The translations under genes were made by a program, and so were the position numbers. This document shows, piece by piece, positions 27,437-32,659 of a DNA stretch of 32,659 bases (its first letter is position 1; every line of letters begins with the position of its first letter). The stretch is from a virus. Location of the stretch: IMG/VR virus record IMGVR_UViG_3300033153_007833, positions 1 through 32,659 of that record; one strand, given 5' to 3'. Below the pieces are notes generated by a model, which was not told the DNA's origin, searched no databases, and saw nothing but the letters and a program-made list of their open reading frames with translations.

Positions 27437-28637
27437 TCTTTTTAAGAAAAGAGAGTCATACTCTCTAAGCAGTCCGGAGATCACTTCTGCATTTCCAAAT
27501 CTTTTCGTTACTTCAAAGTCTGGGGTGAGTGTCACTCAGGACACTGCCATGAGACATACAACGGTATTTTCTTGCTATAAGGTTTTAAGTGAAGGTGTAG
27601 CAGGGATGCCACTTCATCTTATGAAGAAGACTGTTAAAAAGGGAAAAACTTCTAAAGAAAAAGCTACAAATCATAAGCTTTACAATGTTCTTCATTTAAA
27701 ACCAAATGAAGAGATGACCTCTTTTGGATGGATAGAAGCACAGATGCTAAATCTTGTAAGTCGTGGTGCTGCTTTTTCTCAGATACTTAGGAATAAAAGA
27801 GATGAGATCATAGGCTTTTACCCACTACTTACTGACAATATGAAGACAGTGAGAAGTGAAAGTGGTGAGCTTGGATATGTGTATAGCTCTACTAAAATAG
27901 GTAAGGTTTTTCTATATAGTCACGAGGTGCTTCATACAGCCGGTGCTTCTCTTGATGGGGTTAATAGTATTTCTCCTATTCAAGAAAATGCAAACTCTTT
28001 GGGGCTCTCTATGGCCATGGAAGAGTTTGGATCAAACTTCTTTGCAAACGGTGCGAATGCATCTGGTGCATTTTCTACACCAGGAGAGCTTGGTACTGAA
28101 GCCTATGAGAGGTTAAAAAAAGATTTACGAGGAAACTATACTGGACTACTTAACAGTGGTAAACCACTTTTACTAGAAGGTGGTCTTACTTTTGAGAAGA
28201 TCACTATCCCTAACAATGACAGTCAATTTTTAGAATCACGTAAATATCAAAGAAGTGAAATAGCTTCTATTTTCAAAGTACCTCTTCACATGATCAACGA
28301 TCTTGAAAAATCAAGCTTCAACAACATGGAGCAGCAATCTCTTGACTTTGTTATTCATACACTTAGACCTTGGATATTGAGATTGGAGCAGACACTTAAT
28401 ATTGCACTTTTTGGAGACAACACAGATTACTATGTGAAGTTTAATATGTCTGCACTTCTCAGAGGTGATACCAAAACAAGATATGAAGCCTATGGAACGG
28501 GTATCCGTGATGGTTGGCTGACAAGAAATGAAGCAAGAGAGATGGAAGATCTTAATCCACTTGATGGACTTGATGAGCCTGTCTTGCCTTTAAATATGAC
28601 ACAAGGAGGTAACAGTGCCAAAACAGATGAAGACTAG
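27423..28637 (+). CDS. Portal protein (HK97 gp3 type)
   Basis: A 404-aa protein of the phage portal family. Typical texts are FSCYKVLSEGVAGMPLHLMK, then GANASGAFSTPGEL and the region EIASIFKVPLHMINDLEKSS followed by FNNMEQQSLDFV. The portal dodecamer forms the vertex for DNA entry and docking of terminase and neck. The C-terminus is disordered (MTQGGNSAKTDED). The gene end overlaps the start of the protease gene. Confidence 0.93.
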   Translation: MSLNNLFKKRESYSLSSPEITSAFPNLFVTSKSGVSVTQDTAMRHTTVFSCYKVLSEGVAGMPLHLMKKTVKKGKTSKEKATNHKLYNVLHLKPNEEMTSFGWIEAQMLNLVSRGAAFSQILRNKRDEIIGFYPLLTDNMKTVRSESGELGYVYSSTKIGKVFLYSHEVLHTAGASLDGVNSISPIQENANSLGLSMAMEEFGSNFFANGANASGAFSTPGELGTEAYERLKKDLRGNYTGLLNSGKPLLLEGGLTFEKITIPNNDSQFLESRKYQRSEIASIFKVPLHMINDLEKSSFNNMEQQSLDFVIHTLRPWILRLEQTLNIALFGDNTDYYVKFNMSALLRGDTKTRYEAYGTGIRDGWLTRNEAREMEDLNPLDGLDEPVLPLNMTQGGNSAKTDED

Positions 28638-29247
28638 GACCAAGGCTGAGATCGTATCAGGACTTCAAGGCAGACAGATAGAACGTTCTGCCAGAGCTGA
28701 TATGTCTCTTATGGATGAAGAGAACAGAAAAGTACCATTCATCATTATCTCACGTGATAATGCAGGAGAGAGATATGATTGGTGGAACGATGAAATATAC
28801 CTGGAAGAACTTGATGTAGGAGGTGCGAATTATTCAGAACTACGAACTTTTTTTAAAGATCACAGGCCATCTGTAGACAATGCCATTGGACGTGTTGAAA
28901 ATGCACGTGTAGAAGATGGTGAGTTGAAAGTGGATGTAGTCTTTGGACGTGATGACGACAGCGATCAGATATTTAGAAAATATCTTGACGGTATCTTGAC
29001 GGATGTATCTATAGGATACCGCATTAATGATGTGATCACGACAGAGAAAAAGGAAGATCCAACTCATGTACTTGTAACAGATTTTGACATAGTCGAACTC
29101 TCAGCAGTCTGGAAAGGGTTTGACACAGGTGCGACGGTGGGTCGTAAAATAGAGGACGATATTGTACCGGAGCCAGAAGTGGTGATGGATGGCAGAAGTA
29201 TCGACACAATGAAAAGACAACTTAAACTAAAGGAGAAATTGTCATGA
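28615..29247 (+). CDS. Prohead protease (HK97 gp4 / U35 type)
   Basis: GTG 28615 lies 5 nt behind a perfect AAGGAGG and gives 210 aa; ATG 28627 lies too far from it. Motifs: FFKDHRPSVDNAIGRV with catalytic His, and GILTDVSIGYRI with catalytic Ser; these are the family's His/Ser signatures. The protease assembles inside the prohead, removes the capsid delta domain and itself. It overlaps the capsid gene by 4 bases, making translation coupled. Confidence 0.9.
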   Translation: MPKQMKTRTKAEIVSGLQGRQIERSARADMSLMDEENRKVPFIIISRDNAGERYDWWNDEIYLEELDVGGANYSELRTFFKDHRPSVDNAIGRVENARVEDGELKVDVVFGRDDDSDQIFRKYLDGILTDVSIGYRINDVITTEKKEDPTHVLVTDFDIVELSAVWKGFDTGATVGRKIEDDIVPEPEVVMDGRSIDTMKRQLKLKEKLS

Positions 29248-30431
29248 ATGAACATTTGAAAAAACTACTTGCCCAAAGAGCAAAAAAAGCTGAGGCGATG
29301 AAAGCACTTTTGGGTGTTGCTGAAACAGAGGAGAGACAACTTACCAAAGAAGAGGGTGAGAAGTATGATGAGATGGAAAGAGATCTTGATGGTATGTCAG
29401 TTGACATCCAAAGAGTAGAGAGACAGATCAAACTTGATAAAGAGCTTGATGATACTCAAAGAAAGCCTCTGTTTGGTGCTGGTAATCAAAGAGCAGATGA
29501 TCCAGATGAAGCAAAGAAAGAGATCGAGCTTTATGGTAGAGCGTTTTGGAAAGCTCAAAAGGGTGAAGTACTTACACCAGATGAAGCACGTTCTTTAAAT
29601 ACCGGAACAGATGCAAAAGGTGGATACCTAGTACCTGAGAGTTTCGCTGAAACTATTATTATGAAACTTGGTGAAAAGTCATATATTCGTGATGTGGCAA
29701 ATGTATCTACATCAACATCAACTGAAAATCTACCTGTAGAGGGCGATGATGGTTCAAGTACATGGGTTGATGAAGAAGGTACATACGGCGAGAGTGATCC
29801 AACTATTGCACAAGTTATTCTGTCTGCATGGAAAGCAGGACGTATCGTAAAAGTGACTGATGAAGCACTACAAGACACTGTGCCGGCTATTGAAAATTAC
29901 GTTGCTGTTAAGTTTGCAAAGTCAACGACAAAACTAGAAGAAGCTGCATTTGTAAGTGGTGATGGCGTTAAGAAGCCAACAGGTTTCCTTGTAACTGCTG
30001 AGACTGGTATTACTGCTGCATCTGCAACAGCATTTACTGCTGATGAGATCATCGATCTTGAATATAGTCTTGATGAAGATTATGAGCAAAATGCATCATG
30101 GTGTATGAATAAAAACACTAAAAAGATGGTTAGAAAGCTTAAAGATGGTGATGGTAACTACTTATGGGTTAAAGGGTTCAACGGTGAGCCGGATACGCTT
30201 GACGGTTATCCGATTATTACGAACAAACACATGCCTGATGTTGCTACTGGTGTCTCACCTATTGCGTTTGGTGACTTTGGATACTACTACATCAAAGACA
30301 GACTTGTAATGAACATCAAAAGACTTGATGAGAAATACGCTGATACTGGTCATGTCGGCTTCAGAGTGGACAAACGTGTTGATGGTAAGTTGGTACTTGC
30401 TGAAGCTATACAAAAAATGGTTATGGCGTAA
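29244..30431 (+). CDS. Major capsid protein (HK97 fold)
   Basis: A 395-aa protein. Residues 1-80 are the charged coiled-coil delta domain that serves as scaffold (LLAQRAKKAEAMKALLGVAE, then EKYDEMERDLDGMSVDIQRV). The mature part begins near ALNTG-like text (SLNTGTDAKGGYLVPESFAE) and has the E-loop and A-domain patterns (WKAGRIVKVTDEALQD, GTGVS-type ends). The protease removes about the first 100 residues. Whether the Lys-Asn crosslink of HK97 is present cannot be judged here. Confidence 0.93.
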   Translation: MNEHLKKLLAQRAKKAEAMKALLGVAETEERQLTKEEGEKYDEMERDLDGMSVDIQRVERQIKLDKELDDTQRKPLFGAGNQRADDPDEAKKEIELYGRAFWKAQKGEVLTPDEARSLNTGTDAKGGYLVPESFAETIIMKLGEKSYIRDVANVSTSTSTENLPVEGDDGSSTWVDEEGTYGESDPTIAQVILSAWKAGRIVKVTDEALQDTVPAIENYVAVKFAKSTTKLEEAAFVSGDGVKKPTGFLVTAETGITAASATAFTADEIIDLEYSLDEDYEQNASWCMNKNTKKMVRKLKDGDGNYLWVKGFNGEPDTLDGYPIITNKHMPDVATGVSPIAFGDFGYYYIKDRLVMNIKRLDEKYADTGHVGFRVDKRVDGKLVLAEAIQKMVMA

Positions 30432-30441
30432 GTAGTCTGAT

Positions 30442-30834
30442 ATGAAAATAAAACTACTTGTAGGGCGTGTATCTGCTGAGGGGTCTCAATCCCCTGGTGA
30501 GGGTATCACTGTAAGTGATACCGAAGCCTATACGCTCATCACAACTGGTCAAGCAGAGCCAAAAGTAAAAAAAGAGTTTGCTGAGCTTGAAAAAAGACTT
30601 GAAGCTTATAGAGAAATAGAGTCCGAAAAACAAGCAAAGCTTATCGCGATCCAAAAAGAGCAGGAGCTTAAAATTGAAGCCAACTTGCTACTTAAAGATT
30701 TGGTGGCAATCGTTACCACCATAACCAGTGTTAATCCAGAGTATAAAGCAGAGTTCCTTGAGTACTTTCATGAGAAATTTGCAGGGGATGATGCAAATAG
30801 TGAAAACACAAACACTGAAGGCGAAGGCAAATAA
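30442..30834 (+). CDS. Head accessory protein (unknown family)
   Basis: A 130-aa protein. The N-terminal 40 residues (MKIKLLVGRVSAEGSQSPGE, then GITVSDTEAYTLITTGQAEP) resemble short strands found at the start of head fibre or gpFI-like proteins; the middle is a Lys/Glu coiled coil and the end is acidic and Asn-rich. Position after capsid and before the connector fits a decoration or head-completion helper. Confidence 0.5.
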   Translation: MKIKLLVGRVSAEGSQSPGEGITVSDTEAYTLITTGQAEPKVKKEFAELEKRLEAYREIESEKQAKLIAIQKEQELKIEANLLLKDLVAIVTTITSVNPEYKAEFLEYFHEKFAGDDANSENTNTEGEGK

Positions 30835-31388
30835 TGAAAACAAAGTTGATAACTCCACCAGCATCACTACCTGTCACACTTGAAGAGGCGAAAGCTTTTT
30901 ATCGTGTACTTGGTGCGGATGAGGATGATGTTATCACGCGGACCATTACGGCTGCTACTGAGAAAGCAGAACAGATTACCAACAGACAGTTAGTGAAAGC
31001 TACTTATGAGGGTTATCTTGATGCGTTTCAGTCTATCGTTGTACTTCCTAAACCGCCTTTTGTTTCGGTGACAAAGGTTGAGTATATCGATGTGGATGGT
31101 GTGACTCAGGTTTGGACGGATTTCTATATGGATGATGTCATAGAGCCTGCCGTTCTTTACTTTAGCTCGTTTCCATCAGATGTGAAAACAGCCGGTGTAA
31201 ATAATGTGATCATCACTTTCGAGTGTGGTTATGAAGAGATACCAGAGGCCATCAACTCTTGGATAGTTATCTACGGATTGACTCTGTTTGAAAATAGAGA
31301 AAACCTTGTAGAAGGAACGATAGTCAGTGATGAAAAGAACAAATATTTCAATCACTTGCTGGACAGCTATAGGATCATACCGGTATGA
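30834..31388 (+). CDS. Head-tail connector (gp6/QLRG type)
   Basis: A 184-aa protein with the usual N-terminus PPASLPVTLEEAKAFYRVLG, then DDVITRTITAATEKAEQITN, then RQLVKATYEGYLD and the later PKPPFVSVTKVEYID. These are diagnostic for gp6-like adaptors (SPP1 gp15/HK97 gp6), which form a ring below the portal. TAATG overlap with the previous gene and ATGA with the next. Confidence 0.88.
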   Translation: MKTKLITPPASLPVTLEEAKAFYRVLGADEDDVITRTITAATEKAEQITNRQLVKATYEGYLDAFQSIVVLPKPPFVSVTKVEYIDVDGVTQVWTDFYMDDVIEPAVLYFSSFPSDVKTAGVNNVIITFECGYEEIPEAINSWIVIYGLTLFENRENLVEGTIVSDEKNKYFNHLLDSYRIIPV

Positions 31389-31783
31389 GAGTAGGAAAAC
31401 TTAGACACATTGGAACTGTTGAGGCATATACCGAGACCGGTGACTCTTTTGGTGGTGTGACTAAGGTGTGGCGTGAATTTTCAAAAGTATGGTGCGATAT
31501 CAAACCGTTGAACGGTAATGAGAAGTATGTATCTGCTGAGAAACACGCTACGGCTACACACCAGGTGATCATACGCTACAAGCATGGGATAAACCCAAAG
31601 ATGAGACTTGTCACAAGAGATCGCACTTTTGAGATAGTCTCTGTGCTGAACGTGAATGAGCGTGACAAGATGATGCAGCTTATCTGTGAAGAAGTGGCAG
31701 ATCTGTATGAAGCGGTGATCGAGAGTATATTTGACTGTACTGCTGTCATAGAGTGTGATGCAGTATTTTGTGGAGCGGCATGA
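31385..31783 (+). CDS. Head-tail joining protein (stopper, SPP1 gp16-like)
   Basis: A 132-aa protein of the Phage_H_T_join type: MRVGKLRHIGTVEAYTETGD, then SFGGVTKVWREFSKVWCDIK, then KYVSAEKHATATHQVIIRYK with GINPKMRLVTRDRTFEIVSV. It closes the connector after packaging and joins the tail. The C-terminus has three Cys (CTAVIECDAVFCGAA), more than usual for the family. Coupled through ATGA on both sides. Confidence 0.88.
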   Translation: MRVGKLRHIGTVEAYTETGDSFGGVTKVWREFSKVWCDIKPLNGNEKYVSAEKHATATHQVIIRYKHGINPKMRLVTRDRTFEIVSVLNVNERDKMMQLICEEVADLYEAVIESIFDCTAVIECDAVFCGAA

Positions 31784-32238
31784 TGACTGATGGTTTTAGA
31801 GAAGTTCAACAGAGACTCGGAAAGCTACCTGGCATGATACAGCAAAAGGTTGTAGTAGGTGCTTCAAGGGCTGCGGCGAAAGTCATAGCGGATGAAGCCA
31901 GAGAGAATGTCTCTGTTAGATCAGGACTTCTCAAAAAAAGCATTGGTGTGGCCAAAGCCAAAAAGAAAGATACGAAAGAGGGACATGTATTGTTTTACGT
32001 GGTTCCAAAGTCCAAAGTCTCTTTTGGTGCAAAAGTTACGGTAAACGGTCAGAGCGGAAAGCTCAAAGGCAAAGTGAACGCGTACTATGCTCACATGGTT
32101 GAGTTTGGGACGGTGAACATGGCGGCTCATCCGTTCTTGAGACCTGCGTTTGAAAACGCTGGGAACAAGTCGGTTAAGGCTTTTCAAGAGTATGCGTTAA
32201 AGCGTACAGATAAAGAAATAGCGAAGTTGGCAAGATGA
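31780..32238 (+). CDS. HK97 gp10-like neck/tail protein
   Basis: ATG 31780 overlaps the previous TGA and gives 152 aa; a TTG at 31768 is less likely. Motifs: GASRAAAKVIADEARENVSV, RSGLLKKSIGV and YYAHMVEFGTVNMAAHPFLR, the known HK97 gp10 pattern (PF04883). It belongs to the ring between connector and tail tube. The Lys-rich middle is typical. Confidence 0.88.
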   Translation: MMTDGFREVQQRLGKLPGMIQQKVVVGASRAAAKVIADEARENVSVRSGLLKKSIGVAKAKKKDTKEGHVLFYVVPKSKVSFGAKVTVNGQSGKLKGKVNAYYAHMVEFGTVNMAAHPFLRPAFENAGNKSVKAFQEYALKRTDKEIAKLAR

Positions 32239-32585
32239 TGGAAGAAACGTTAGTAACTCACCTAAAAGCAAACGTGTCATTGGTGAGTGATCGGGTATAT
32301 CCTTTGATCATGCCACAAGACTGTATTAAGCCGGCTTTGGTTTATACAGTCGTAAACGACAAAGATAATCAAACCATGAGCGGTTGTGTGACTTCGAGTG
32401 ACATACGGTTTCAGGTTGATGTTTATGGTGCTTCTTATGCAGAGATGAAATCTGTGCTGGAAGAGGTTAAGGCGGCTTTGTATTCTTTAGATACTTATCC
32501 TATGGGGTTAAACTCAAGGGATGATTTTGAAGAAGAGTATGCGTTGCACAGACAAATAATTGATTTTACATTAAGGAGTAAATAA
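32235..32585 (+). CDS. Tail completion protein (DUF3168, SPP1 gp17-like)
   Basis: A 116-aa protein with the DUF3168 outline: LVTHLKANVSLVSDRVYPLI, then MPQDCIKPALVYTVVND, then IRFQVDVYGASYAEMKSVLE and ALHRQIIDFTL. It caps the tail tube on the head-proximal side. It is coupled by ATGA to the previous gene and by TAATG to the tube gene. The gene crosses into the right terminal repeat and its end is also seen at 1-40. Confidence 0.85.
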   Translation: MMEETLVTHLKANVSLVSDRVYPLIMPQDCIKPALVYTVVNDKDNQTMSGCVTSSDIRFQVDVYGASYAEMKSVLEEVKAALYSLDTYPMGLNSRDDFEEEYALHRQIIDFTLRSK

Positions 32586-32659
32586 TGGCAATTACAAAAG
32601 TTGACAGTCAAGGTATTATCATCAAAGCCGATAGTGCTGTAGTTGGATGTTTGCAATCT
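32546..32659. repeat. Right copy of the 114-bp terminal direct repeat
   Basis: Identical to 1-114; see the left copy. Joining the copies makes one continuous circle with no broken gene. Confidence 0.95.
32585..32659 (+). CDS. 5' fragment of the tail tube gene
   Basis: First 25 codons of the gene given complete at 40-462, cut by the window end. Its start overlaps the tail completion stop (TAATG). Confidence 0.9.
   Translation, partial: MAITKVDSQGIIIKADSAVVGCLQS

Overview
The window is a complete temperate siphovirus genome of the HK97 capsid type, opened at an arbitrary point of a circle. Bases 1-114 are repeated exactly at 32546-32659, inside tail genes, so the unique circle is 32,545 bp. 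The sequence is AT-rich (about two fifths G+C by eye), with purine-rich Shine-Dalgarno (SD) sites and much ATGA stop/start coupling. A signal-anchored and a lipoprotein spanin indicate a Gram-negative host. Codon style and the look of the short proteins suggest Campylobacterota (Sulfurovum/Sulfurimonas-like), but this is an inference only.

Layout on the circle. Rightward late genes: HNH nuclease, small and large terminase (24.1-26.8 kb), portal, prohead protease, capsid, connectors and tail completion (27.4-32.6 kb). These continue across the origin into tail tube, frameshifted G/GT tail chaperone, tape measure, tail tip/fibre genes (0-6.6 kb) and lysis genes (holin, i-spanin, o-spanin, endolysin; 6.6-9.0 kb). 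A NrdD-tail-like microprotein sits inside the lysis block. After a likely terminator comes a stand-alone lipoprotein gene (moron), then a 531-bp non-coding attP-like region and a tyrosine integrase.

At 11.2-16.6 kb a leftward operon holds about eighteen very small, tightly coupled genes, including an excisionase-like HTH protein, a DUF3310 protein and an ASCH/PUA-like protein. Most are unknown. The control region (16.6-20.9 kb) holds a CI-type S24 repressor, a nuclease-like/DUF2283 pair, membrane proteins and a HIRAN-like zinc-ribbon membrane protein in the place where lambda carries rexAB.

This immunity region is bounded by two almost identical 32-bp promoter/operators in opposite orientation. 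Each has a -35 and a -10 box around the palindrome TTATAAAC-N6-GTTTATAA. One fires left into the small-gene operon (PL), the other right into the replication genes (PR). One dimeric repressor could silence both. The PR leader can fold into two exclusive hairpins, one of which hides the SD site of the first gene, a CII-like regulator. Replication uses a DnaB-like helicase and an O-like initiator whose gene contains iterons, as in lambdoid phages.
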